Program-made: the position numbers and the translations under genes
The notes under the pieces: generated by a model
What the model saw: the letters and a program-made list of their open reading frames with translations, nothing else
The model's database searches: none
Told to the model about the DNA's origin: nothing
NCBI RefSeq assembly: GCF_958298935.1
Contig: NC_084923.1
Coordinates: 37,602,501-37,666,500, forward strand
Origin: Phragmites australis
Lineage: Eukaryota; Streptophyta; Magnoliopsida; Poales; Poaceae
Length of the DNA: 64,000 nucleotides
Direction of reading: 5' to 3'
In this document: positions 35,209 through 46,099 of the stretch, one piece after another
Position numbering within the stretch: the stretch's first letter is position 1
How the letters are laid out: every line of letters begins with the position of its first letter

Positions 35209-37159
35209 ATGACAGATAAAGATATACGTGATTATTTCAGACGTGAGCTGGATAGGGCAAGAGATAAGAGGAAGGGAAAGGCAGACGAGAGGGTTCGGAG
35301 GCAAGAATCAGCTAGAGTTCAAGTAGATTTGACAAGCGACAATGAGGACACGGAAGAGGAACAGGTGCAGCGTGCCATAGGTCAATCGAGGGATGAGGAA
35401 GAATTTAGGAGGAGGGCAGGTGAGTCCTACGAGCATGGAGGTGATAGTGGTACTGACAGAGGGGGCTCTGTGTTAAAGAGGATGCTTAGGAGAGCATCGT
35501 CAACAAGGGAGCCACCACCAAGTGTCCGAGATTACAATGTTGCTTTAGCAAAATCCCCTGTGCAACCGAGGATTGACATCGGGTCATGGAGTGCTAAGGG
35601 AAAGAAAGCGAAGGAAGCTATTGGTGTGGCATGGTCCAAATTTTTTCACACTTCAGGCATTCTTGGCAGAAGGACGGACAATGCATTCTTTATCGCTGCA
35701 GTTAAAGAAACACAAAAATGGGGTGAGTGATTAAGTTTGTAATGAATTTATTATTGTCATACTTCCACTTTTCAAATGCTTGTGTTTCTAATGCTTTTAG
35801 TACTAATGTTTCCATCATCAACTTGCAGTGGCCGCTTTGAACCCCCGCACACATTACGCGTATGGCACAGGTCCAACCTTGTTCGAAGATCTCCTTGAGG
35901 CATTTGAGAGGATGACTGATGTTACTACTGCCGCGAAAGCACTTATTGAGGCTGAAACGTATCGGACAAAGTCTCTCTCATTCTCAGGTCCTCTAGCTGC
36001 ACGGATGGCTTGTGACGGCAGGACTCATCCAGGTACAAAATTTTTTACATATCTATCTGATCCGTCATTTTACCTACTTTTTTGAGCCTCATATCACTAT
36101 ACCTACTTGCAGTGTAATGGTGGTCTATGTTTGGTTCGTCTACACCTACACTATCAATGCTTGCTAGACGCCTAGTGTCACAGTGCGCATCATCTAGTGG
36201 GTGTGAGAGGAACTGGAGTACATTTGCTTTCATCCACACCAAAGTTCGCAACCGATTAAGCTACAAGAAGCTCGATAAGTTGGTGTATGTCAACTATAAC
36301 TTGAGAATACAAAACAACTTGGATGCAGGTATCAGGTCAACTGTTGATGATGATCCATTTCAGCAGCTTATGGAGCTCACATTGAATGAGGATAACAATC
36401 CGCTCCGGGACTGGATGGAGATCGGGAGATCAAATGCAGCCCCTGAGCTTGACGAGGAGGACACAGATAGCGACGTACCCCTGCCTACTCACCTGGTGAC
36501 AGACACAGTGAACACACCTGACTTGCAACAATGGGCTGCTACAGCGGTTGGTGACACACACACAGGAAAGAGGAAGAAGCAAATGACGCAAAGAAAGAAG
36601 AGCAAGAGGACTAAGGGCAAGGGCAAAAGACAAGTGCAAAGCGATGAGAGCACGAAATAGTGACCCAAAGAGCCCAACTTACCAAGAATCGAATGACAGC
36701 AGCTCAAAGACTGACAGTGGTGATGATGATGGTCAGGGCGGTGATGCTCATCTAGGCCAAACATCTGTCGTTCCTCCTGTGCAATTCACTGGTGAGAGTC
36801 AGTTTTCGCATGCCACGCAAGATCACGACCACGGTGCTCCATCCTAACCAAGGCATATAATACATGGTGGCCACGATGGACCACAAGATAGTGCGAGCTA
36901 TTCCAGCAACTATGGCATGGAGAGTAGTTCTGGTTCGTATCCGTACCACTATCCTGCCCCCGATGCTCATTCAGAGCCTCCTATTCAGTGGGTCTATGAG
37001 TGGCAAGATCCTGAGTTTTATGTCACTTTGCAAGGACAATGGTCAACCACTTCAGCATGGACAAGACAAATATGGGCTGAGTTTAAGGCAGAGTTGCTAT
37101 CGACACGACGGCTAATGCTAATGTCCACCGATGAGTACAATATGGCCGAATGTAATTGA
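35209..37159 (+). pseudogene. hAT transposase, internally deleted
   Basis: Segments of a plant hAT transposase in order. 35209-35730 has the post-BED linker (IRDYFRRELDRAR, an acidic stretch, RRRAGESYEHGG) and the start of the DUF659-like part (WSKFFHTSGI). 35828-36034 has AALNPRTHYAYG, flanked by a plausible intron (donor GTGAGT, acceptor TTGCAG). 36119-36660 has the hAT dimerisation domain (MFGSSTPTLSMLARR, SSGCERNWSTFAFIHTK) and an acidic/Lys-rich tail. A C-terminal 'WVYEWQDPEFYV' extension lies at about 36980-37159 in another frame. Missing are the BED zinc finger and the region between QKWG and AALNP with the catalytic residues. A TAA at 36116-36118 interrupts the last exon. It cannot encode an active transposase. 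Confidence 0.85.
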
Positions 37160-37591
37160 CCCCCAAGCTGGTGGTTCTAAAGGTGATGCAAATTTACTTT
37201 CGAAGGTCATGACAATTCCATATATATTTATTAATTTCAGGCGCTGCATATGTAATATACGCATATATTCGAAACAATAATTATATGTTTGTGCTTGAAT
37301 TGCTATTACTATCTGTTTGTTGCCTTCGAAACTTAAAAAAAATAGCAAAGGTCATACCAAAATTTTATATGATATTAAAAAACATATCATGGTTATATAC
37401 TATTTTCCCCATGATTTAGTGGTCAATTATTTGTTTATTATGATTTTTCAACTTAATTATTGATAATGCATCCACACATGTCGGTAATTGCTAAAAATCG
37501 ATCGGTTATCGCATCAATTCGGTCAGTTTTCGATCTGTCGGTTACCGCCCAAACGGCTCGATTTATCGAGCAAACCGCTCGGTAACCAGTC

Positions 37592-37929
37592 TGTCAGTGT
37601 ATCGGGAACCAGGGGTCCCTGAGTCCCGAGACCAGGCCGGCCGTTCGCCACGTGTCACCATCCCGCGAGGTCCCCCCTACAGGATGAGGAAAGTCTAAGT
37701 TCCGGGAGAAGGTGCTCGGGGCCACAACCTCTGGTTCCCGAGCACCCCAGTTCCCTGATGACCCGCAGAGTCCAAGTACCGGAAAGAAAGTGCTCGGAAG
37801 GGTTCCCACTCGCCCCCGAGTACCATAGTCCCCCGATGGGCCGAACAGCCAAGTGCTCGGGAGAGAGTGCTCGGGGCTGCACGTGGCAGCCCCCGAGGAC
37901 TCGGTTCCCCGAAGGATCTACAGAAGTGC
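37592..37929 (+). repeat. LTR1 (5', truncated)
   Basis: Starts TGTCAGTGTATCGGG. It matches LTR2/LTR3 for about 338 bp, through one hairpin unit ending ATCTACAGAAGTGC. It then jumps into the antisense gene with a 2-bp (GC) overlap at 37928-37929. R, U5 and PBS are deleted. Confidence 0.9.
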
Positions 37930-38991
37930 CCCATCACCAGCCCGCGCCGAGCCGGTCGTCGCCTCCTCGCAGAGCAGCTCGTCCAACCCAGGGAGCTCGG
38001 ATGCCTCGGGGCTCCGGCTCCTCGACCGGTCCACGAGCCCCTGGGCATCGAACTCCGGCAGCTGCGCCATGATCGCCACCCGATCGGGATTGGCGCAGAG
38101 CGCCATCTCCGGCCATGGGAGTTCCGCCCGGCTCATGTCTTCTACTCCGGTGATCACTCGGGTCATGCCCCTCAGCTCCGCCGGGCCCAGGTCCCAGCTT
38201 GCGCCGATTTGGGTCCGGGTGATGTCCTCCGGCCCGGTGTAGAACCAGCACGGTCGGGCCCGCTCCCGCAGGGGCGCCAGACGACGGCGCAGGAAGTCCA
38301 CCACCACCATGACCGAGGTCAGCCCGGAATCGCGCAGATACCGGATGCGCTCCAACACCGGTTCCAACCTCGCGTCTTCTGGCGGCGGCACCTCCCACGT
38401 CGACCTCCGAGGTTCCGCCGCCGCTTCTGGTAGATCAAGGCGCTCGTGGGGGTTGACGTCGATGAAGAACCAGTCCCGTCGCCATTCCTCCCACTTGCTG
38501 TGGAGTACCTGGGGGATGTAGTGCTCCCCCAGGCCGTCTCGTAGCCGAAGGTTGCAGCACCCCGCGACATCCGCCGTGGAGTGCCCTCTCTTCTTCCCCA
38601 CCGGCTGAAGGACGAAGAAGTGTCGTAGCAGCGTCGCCGAAGGTGCCACCCCCACGAACATCTCGCAGAGGTGCGCGAAGACTGCCAACGCCACGACGGA
38701 GTTGGGGCTCAGGTGCACCAGCTGGATGCCGTAGGTCTCGAGCACTTGAAGGAAGAAAGTGGAGAACGGCGGCACCAACCCCGCCGCCACGAACGAAGTG
38801 AAGAGAACGATCCTCCCGGGAACGGTTGTCGCCGGCGTCAGACTCGCCGGCGTCACCACCACAGCTCCCTCTTGCCCCTCGGGACCAAGCAACTTCCTGA
38901 TCTTGGCCGCCGCCTCTTCGTTCCGCAGACGAGACTCCGGCAGAATGCTGTCCGAAGCCCTATCACGACGGCCTCCTCCGACCCTCGGCAT
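37921..38991 (-). pseudogene. Antisense gene copy A, PF04195-like domain, 3'-truncated
   Basis: Minus-strand ORF from ATG 38991-38989 (MPRVGGGRRDRA) to a stop at 37921-37923 supplied by LTR1. The PF04195-type domain spans about residues 60-180 (IVLFTSFVAAGLVPPFSTF, LVHLSPNSVVALAVFAHLCE, LRHFFVL, CCNLRLRDGLGEHYIP, WRRDWFFIDV). It is followed by a variable region ending ELPGLDELLCEEATTGS. The C-terminal coiled-coil exons of copy B are deleted. Reading starts further upstream in the open frame, but the methionine at 38991 lies about 150 bp downstream of a TATA box and is the better start. Function unknown. Confidence 0.75.
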
Positions 38992-39140
38992 CTCGGCAGG
39001 AGTAGCGGTGCTTTGGTGGTGGAGAAAGAGAAGGAGAAGTGCTCCGGTCGCCTGAAAGTTTCCTAAGGGCTTCGGAGCATGAAGAAGGCAAGAGCAGGAG
39101 TGCAAGAAGGCGTAAAAAGCGGGACGGACCGATCCCCTCC

Positions 39141-39150
39141 CCCTTTTATA
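39141..39150 (-). promoter_or_regulatory. TATA box of antisense gene copy A
   Basis: Minus-strand TATAAAAGGG in the context GAGATATAAAAGGGGGAGG, about 150 bp upstream of the ATG at 38991. Identical to the copy at 49427-49436. Confidence 0.65.
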
Positions 39151-39488
39151 TCTCAAAATTCAAATATTGCCGCCCAACGGTTCGCTCGGTGAAGCGCCGC
39201 CTCGGTCGACGCAACCACCAGGCGAATCTCCCGCCGATCATGCGGCGTCAGCGGCTGCCAGGCGTATTTTTCTCGATCTGCGGGGCGGCCGCGCGTGCCA
39301 CCCGTACGGTCGTCATACCCTTCGGGAGTTGTGTGGACACGCGTCTACCCGTCTCCCCGCTGGGTCGGACCCAAGGTCCGGGCCTAAAAAGGCCATCTCT
39401 CGAAAACCTGCCATGTGGCGTCCACGCCAGCCTCGTTCTCGGCCGCGACGAAGGGCCCATCCGCAGTCTCCGTGCCATCACCTACCAA

Positions 39489-39925
39489 TGGGCCCGGGGG
39501 CTACTGTCGGTGTATCGGGAACCAGGGGTCCCTGAGTCCCGAGACCAGGCCGGCCGTTCGCCACGTGTCACCATCCCGCGAGGTCCCCCCTGCAGGATGA
39601 GGAAAGTCTAAGTTCCGGGAGAAGGTGCTCGGGGCCACAGCCTCTGGTTCCCGAGCACCCCAGTTCCCTGATGACCCGCAGAGTCCAAGTACCGGGAAGA
39701 AAGTGCTCGGAAGGGTTCCCACTCGCCCCCGAGTACCATAGTCCCCCGATGGGCCAAACAGCCAAGTGCTCGGGAGAGAGTGCTCGGGGCTGCACGTGGC
39801 GGCCCCCGAGCACTCGGTTCCCCGAAGGTTCGCACAAGATCACCCGACGCCCCGACGACCCGGAAGGACCCGTCGGTGAGGTGTCAACCAGTCAAAGGTC
39901 CGAAGCCGCATTTAATGGGCATGCG
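39489..39925 (+). repeat. Polypurine tract and LTR2 (truncated)
   Basis: GGGCCCGGGGGCTAC (PPT region, to 39504) is followed by LTR2 from TGTCGGTGTATCGGG (39505). It matches LTR3 up to GGGCATGCGC (39925), then switches to gag-like sequence. About 1.1 kb of LTR plus PBS and most of gag are deleted. Confidence 0.88.
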
Positions 39926-40089
39926 CAAGGGCCCCGTCACCAGCTAGGGCACCGGCTCCCACAAGAGCCCCGGCCCCCGGCCGGGCTCCTGCTCCAGCGA
40001 GGGTCCCCACTCCCGCGGGGCCCGAGCCAGGCAAATGGTGCTCCATACACCAGACCAGATGGCACGACCTCACGGAGTGTCGTACGGTC

Positions 40090-40971
40090 AAAGGACTCGT
40101 CGAGCAGTGCCAGAGGGAGCGCGACAAGTCCCGCGGAGGAGGCAATGCTGAGGTCGCCCCTGACAACGCCGAGCTCGGTTTCCAGTAGCCCGAGCATGCC
40201 GTCGCCTTCATCGACGGAGGCGCGTACAAGCCTTCCTCGCGCCGTGGCATCAAGGTCATGCGACGCGAGGTGTGCTCGGCAACCCCGAGCGAGGAGGCCG
40301 CTAGGCCCCTGAGGTGGTCGGACGCTCCGATCACATTCAGCATGGCCGATCACCCCACAAGTACTGCAGTCGTGGGGCGACTACCCCTGGTGGTGTCCCC
40401 CACTGTCTGCAATGTTAAGGTCGGCAGAGTGCTGATCGACTGTGGTGCAGGCCTCAACCTCCTCTCCAAGGAGGCTTTTGAGAAGCTGCAGGTGTCCTCC
40501 AGGCGCCTAAGGCCGTCGCTCCCCTTCTGCGGAGTGACCCCCGGGCACTCCCTGCCCCTCGGGCAGGTCGAGTTGCCCGTGACCCTCGGGAGCCGGGACA
40601 ACTTCCGCACGGAGTGCGTCCTCTTCGACGTCGCGGAGCTCCCTCTCCCCTACAACGCCATCCTCGGGCGTTAGGCGCTCGCCAAGTTCATGATGGCCGT
40701 GCACTACGCATATCTCACCGTTAAGATGCCGGGCCCCGCGGGCCTCATCTCCGTGATCGCCGACTCCGGCGGCGCCGTCTCCTGCGCTGAGCAGTCATAC
40801 ATGGCTCTGGTTTTAGCGCAGGCCGTGGTCAATGGTTCTACAGGGGGCTCGGGACCCTCTTCATCCAAACCCCAACTCGTCGCCGACGCCTCTGTTCCGA
40901 CGAAGGAGGTCGTGGTGGGCGAAGAAGCTACCCAGGTCGTCCGGATCGGCGGTGACCTGGGCAGCAAATAG
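40090..40971 (+). pseudogene. gag C-terminus and protease (broken)
   Basis: The frame begins in gag-like sequence (GGGNAEVAPDNAELGF, with a TAG shortly after), then AYKPSSRRGIKVMRREVCSA at the gag/protease junction. The aspartic protease follows: VGRVLIDCGAGLNLLSKEAF (catalytic Asp in a D-C-G context instead of D-T/S-G), a flap region, then LPYNAILGR with a TAG at 40672-40674 where the family continues ALAKF. A further TAG at 40969-40971 separates it from the RT. Retropepsin would process the polyprotein in the particle. Inactive here. Confidence 0.8.
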
Positions 40972-42990
40972 GAAAGCGCGCTCGTCGCCTTCCTCCGGGC
41001 TAATGCAGACGTGTTTGCCTGGCAACCGTCTGACATGCCTGGGATCCCTAGGGAGGTGATTGAGCATCACTTGGCGGTGCGTCCGGACGCCCGCCCAGTG
41101 AAGCAGAAGGTCCGGCGGCAGGCGCCTGAGCGCCAGGAGTTTATCCGCGAGCAGGTCCGCAAGCTCCTCGACGCCGGATTTATCCGAGAAGTCCTCCACC
41201 CCGACTGGCTGGCAAACCCAGTCATCGTCCCGAAGGCCAACGGCAAGCTCCACATGTGCGTGGACTACACCGACCTGAATAAGGCTTGCCCTAAAGATCC
41301 CTTCCCCTTACCTCGCATTGATCAAATTGTAGATCCAACTGCGGGATGCGATCTTTTATACTTTTAGATGCAAACTCTGGGTATCACCAGATCCGCATGG
41401 CCGTAGGGGACGAGGAAAAAACTGCTTTTACCACTCCGGTGGGGACTTATTGCTATATGTCAATGTCGTTTGGCCTGCGCAACGCTAGATCCTCCTTCCA
41501 GCGCGCTATTCGTATTACCCTTGATTCACAGGTTGGCCGCAATGTCGAAGCTTACATCGACGATCTCGTGGTCAAAACCCGAGACCGCGCCACCCAGCTT
41601 GAGGACCTTGCCGAGACTTTCAACAGTCTCCGCACTACCCGCCTCAAGCTCAACCCAGAGAAGTGTGTCTTCGGGGTGCCGGCGGGCAAGCTCCTTGGTT
41701 TCTTGGTTTCTGGCTGAGGAATCGAGGCCAATCCAGAGAAGATCCGGGCCATCGAGCAGATGCGACCCCCGGCTCGACTCAAAGAGGTCCAGCGTCTCGC
41801 CGGCTGCATGGCGGCCCTCGGGCGTTTCATCTCCAAGCTCGGGGAGCGAGGGCTCACCCTTTTCAAGCTTCTGAAGAAGACCGATCGTTTCGACTGGACG
41901 TCGGAGGCCGAGCAGGCCTTCCGTGATCTAAAGAAGTACCTCACCTCGCCACCCGTGCTGGTGGCTCCCTCCAAAGGTGAGCCCCTGCTGCTCTACGTTT
42001 CGGCCACTCCTCAGGTCGTGAGCATGGTGCTGGTGGTAGAGCGCGACAAGTGTCTGGGGCCAGGTGCTGGGTCCCAGCTCCCAGAGGCCCCCGAGCACTC
42101 ACCCGTCCTCGCGGCTCCCCCTGAGCAAGGGGTCGAGCCCGAGCACACTGCTCCTCCCAATCAGGGAGTCGAGCCCGAGTGCCCGGCCAGCCCCGACCAT
42201 GTCACTGAGCCTGGGGGCTGCAGCAGCCCCCCGGGTAGAGCCGCTGTCCGGGCCCGCCGGGTACAGCGACCGGTGTACTTCATCAGTGAAGTCCTCCGGG
42301 AAGCCAAGGCAAGATATCCCCAGGCTCAGAAGCTGCTCTATGCCGTGCTCATCGCTTCCCGGAAGCTGCGCCACTACTTCCAGGCGCACAAGGTCTCGGT
42401 GGTTACCACGTATCCACTGGGACCCATTCTCCGGAACCGGGAAGGCACTGGGCGTGTTCTCAAGTGGGCAGTAGAGCTGGCGGAATTCGACCTGCACTTT
42501 GTCAGTCGCCAGGCGATCAAAAGCCAGGCGCTCTCCGACTTCGTGGCAGAGTGGACACCCGTCCCCAACATCGTCCCAGAAGAGATCTCTGTCTATCCTG
42601 GGCACGACGTGCCCGGGTACTGGGTCATGCACTTCGACGGTTCCCTCTCGCTGAAAGGCGTAGGGGCCGGAGTGGTTCTCACCTCCCCAACGGGTGAAGA
42701 GCTCCGGTACGTCGTGCAGTTGCAGTTCCGCGCATCCAACAACATGGCGGAATATGAAGGTCTCATCGCCGGCCTCCGAGCTACGGTGGGGCTCGGGATT
42801 CGTCGCCTCCTGGTCAAAGGGGACTCCCAACTGGTGGTCAACCAGGTATCTAAGGAGTACCAGTGCACGGATCCTCAAATGGCGGCGTACGTGGCTGCGG
42901 TCAGGAAGCTGGAGAGGCATTTCGATGGTCTGGAGTTACGGCACATCCCTCGCCGCGACAACACTCTGGCCGACGAGCTCTCCCGCCTGA
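40972..42990 (+). pseudogene. Reverse transcriptase, RNase H and archaeal-type RNase H
   Basis: RT: ESALVAFLRANADVFAW, LLDAGFIREVLHPDWLANPV, HMCVDYTDLNKACPKDPFPLP, then a one-base deletion in a T run at about 41366. After the shift: LDANSGYHQI, the catalytic YIDDLVVKT (about 41555), [15 protein letters not shown] preceded by a TGA at 41715-41717. From 41760 the frame is open to the end of pol. RNase [47 protein letters not shown]. Second, archaeal-type RNase [59 protein letters not shown] with its D/E residues present. The dual RNase H is diagnostic of Tat-lineage gypsy. Confidence 0.88.
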
Positions 42991-43179
42991 CCTCCTCTCG
43001 TGCGCGTGTCCCTGCCGGAGTCTTTGAAGAAAGACTCGCACGGCCTTCCGTCCTGCCTGCTGAACAGGACGAAGGGGAAACCTCGAACTCAATTCAGGGG
43101 ACCCCGGCGGTGCCCTCAGTGGGAAGCCCCGTCAGGGCGCCGCCGTTCGGCGAGTGCGCTGCACTCACCGAATGTTCTC

Positions 43180-44426
43180 AAGATGCCTCGTGGATGTCTG
43201 ACATCCGAGGGTACTTGAAGGAAAAGTTCCTTCCCGGGGATGAGGCGTCTGCCGAAAGAGTTGCTCGGCAGTCCAGACGCTATGCTATAGTAGATGGGGA
43301 TCTCTACCGGCGTAGCGCAGGAGGTGTCCTCCTGAAATGCATCTCTCGGGCAGAAGGCAGCGATCTTCTCACCGAGATCCACGAGGGCGAGTGCGGTGGC
43401 CATTCATCGTTCCGCACGCTGGTCGGAAAGGCCTTCCGGCAAGGTTTCTACTGGCCTACAGCTCTCCAGGATGCTTCCGAGCTGGTTCGGCGCTGCAGGG
43501 CGTGCCAGTTCCACGCAAAGCAGATTCACCAGCCAGCTCAGGCTCTTCATACCATCCCCCTGTCATGGCCTTTCGCGGTCTGGGGGTTGGACATTCTGGG
43601 TCCATTCCCCCGAGCAATCGGGGGCTATGCATACCTATATGTCGCCATCGACAAATTCACCAAGTGGCCGGAGGCGGTCCCAGTCATCAAGGTGACCAAA
43701 AACATGGCGCTCCAGTTTATCCGCGGCATCACCAGTCGCTTTGGCGTCCCGAACTGGATCATCACCGACAACGGCACCCAGTTCACGAGTGCCCTGTTCG
43801 GAGACTATTGCGAAGACCTCGGCATCAAGCTCTGCTTCGCCTCCGTCGCTCATCCTCGGAGTAACGGGCAAGTCGAGCGCGCCAACGCGGAGATACTGAA
43901 GGGTCTCAAAACCCAGACCTATAACGTACTCGCCAAGCATGGGAAGGGATGGATGGACGAGCTGCCCGCCGTACTATGGGCTAATCGGACTACGCCAAGC
44001 CGCGCCACCGGGGAGACTCCATTCTTCCTCGTCTACGGCGCTGAGGCGGTCCTCCCCTCCGAGCTCACTTTGGGCTCCCCTCGGGTGCATGCATATTCTG
44101 AGGGTGAGCAGGAGCAGCAAAGGCGCGACGACGTTGACTACCTGGAAGAGCGCCGGCGGCGTGCCGCCGTCCGGACGGCTCGGTACCAGCAGAGTCTGCG
44201 GCGATATCATCTGCGCCATGTCCAGGCCCGATCTCTCGAGGTGGGGGACCTAGTTCTCCGACGCGTCCAGTCGCGCGAAGGAATGAATAAGCTGTCCCCT
44301 ATGTGGGAAGGTCCCTTCACCGTGATCGGGGTCCCGCGAGAGGGTTCTTTCAGGTTGGCGACAGAGGATGGGCAGCCACTCCCGAACCCGTGGAACATCG
44401 AGCACCTGCGCAGGTTCTACCCGTAG
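43180..44426 (+). pseudogene. Integrase domain of the gypsy pol (open)
   Basis: Continuous with the frame open from 41760. Zinc [15 protein letters not shown] ... CRACQ at about 43380-43510. Catalytic core [32 protein letters not shown], all three residues present. C-terminal GPY/F-like region: [14 protein letters not shown], ending EHLRRFYP before TAG 44424-44426. The domain looks intact, but it belongs to a pol with three nonsense codons and a frameshift upstream, so no functional polyprotein is expected. Confidence 0.85.
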
Positions 44427-46099
44427 ATGGCCATGCTCGCGGCTCAAGTCAACCAGGCCAGGGGCTTCCCCCCGCCCAAGCTGACCGGGGGCTCCACCCA
44501 TTGGGTAAGTCACCGTCGCCCAACCTTGTAAAAATTGTAAATTCAATATCTCAATAGGCAGTCGCTATGTCAAATTCATTTTTCTGGATTCCGTATGTTT
44601 AATCTGTCTGGTGAGGTGCTCGGTTGTGCGAGAAAAAGTTCGCTCTCTCATTTTCCCCGCTGATAAAAGAATCCCAATCGGTATGCAAGAGGGCAGTTGC
44701 CGCTAACTTACGTCCGGCATGGTAGGCTGTGGTGTTCGGTGTCGTGGCAGGCTCCCGGGCACTACCGAGTTCCGGGGCGCTCTGGGTAATCCTATCGCTC
44801 GAGCTGCTCGAGTAGTCCGGAGCTCAGGCCCCCGGAGCGGGCTGTCGGTGCTTGGTCTGGTCTGTCATACCCGGGCGCCACCGAACCATAGGACCTCTGG
44901 GTTATGCCTCTGTCTGCTCTCGTCAGCCGGTTTGGGTATTCAAGAGGTCTCAGGTCGAAAACGAGAGCAGTCTATAACAAGTACCGCACTGACAGAGCGC
45001 ACCAGGCAAAGAAATTCCCTATTCTCTCTTAAGTCACAGGCCGACAATCAAGAGCATCTCGACCGCGAGGGCTTCAATGCCCCGGTCTCTGGTCGGCCCC
45101 AAGGGTCCTCGGGTGGTCCTACCACTTAGGCATGAGTGGTCGAGATCACCCGACCCCGGGATCCTCGCGTGCCTCTGGGCGCTCGGGCAGTCCGCTGAAG
45201 GAACCAAGTCCCCGGGCACCCCGAGCTCGGAAGCACACACCCCTCCTGGATCGATTGGCCAGAAGGCCGACAACTGTCCGGTGAGTGGTTAAATTCAGAC
45301 AAGTCTGCGTTCAATAATTTTATGTTCCCGAGTCATGCTCGGGGGCTCTTGCATTTTAATCTGCTCGGCAAGATGATCTCCTCGCGCACAAAACCCTGCC
45401 GTGTGTCTACTTTTTCCTGGAACGACATAGCGGTTCGTAGAAAGGTGTACCGCGCGTACGGTAATGTCCGACCGAAGCCCTTCGTGGTGGTCGTGGTGTT
45501 CGGTCCGCTTTTTAAGGACCTCGAGCACTACCGAGTCCTTGGGTGCCCTGGGTAATCCCATCGCTCGAGCTGCTCGAGTAGTCCGGAGCTCAGGCCTCAG
45601 GGGCGGGCTGTCAATGCTCGGTCCGGTCCATCTTAAGCCCGGGCACCACTGGACCACAGGGACTCTTGGTCACATTTCTGCCCGCACGCGTCTCCTGTCT
45701 ACTAACTGAGTGGTCGCGAGGTGAAAAAGTGTTCATCGGTCACGGCGTGTTCCGTGCTGGATCGATCTATCTCCCGAGCAAGGAAGTTCGTGTCTTTGTC
45801 TTTCAACTTAGACGATGCGGACTCGCGAAAGCTCGAGGGCTGAATGCGCCAACAACGGCAGTCGGGACAACTTCGTTCTCGGGGATGGGAAGGTCAGGAA
45901 CGGCCCGACTGAGTACTCCCCGGGGCTTCAAGGCAAAACATCAGAAGAAGCGCTAAGTACTCAAGCACACTGGAGTTGCGAGCCCAAAGAAAAGCTGCCA
46001 TTATATTCACAAGGCAATTACAAGCATTTCTGAGGGATCACTCCCATATTTACATCCGACAAGACAACAACAAAAGAAAGAAAAACGACTACAAAAAGC
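44427..46099 (+). other. Spacer between pol and antisense gene, with internal direct repeat
   Basis: No coding sequence recognised. Two copies of a ~250-bp sequence lie at about 44729-44990 and 45493-45745. They share TCGCTCGAGCTGCTCGAGTA and GTCCGGAGCTCAGGCC and are offset by about 765 bp. The GAGCTGCTCGAG core is itself palindromic. Confidence 0.7.
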
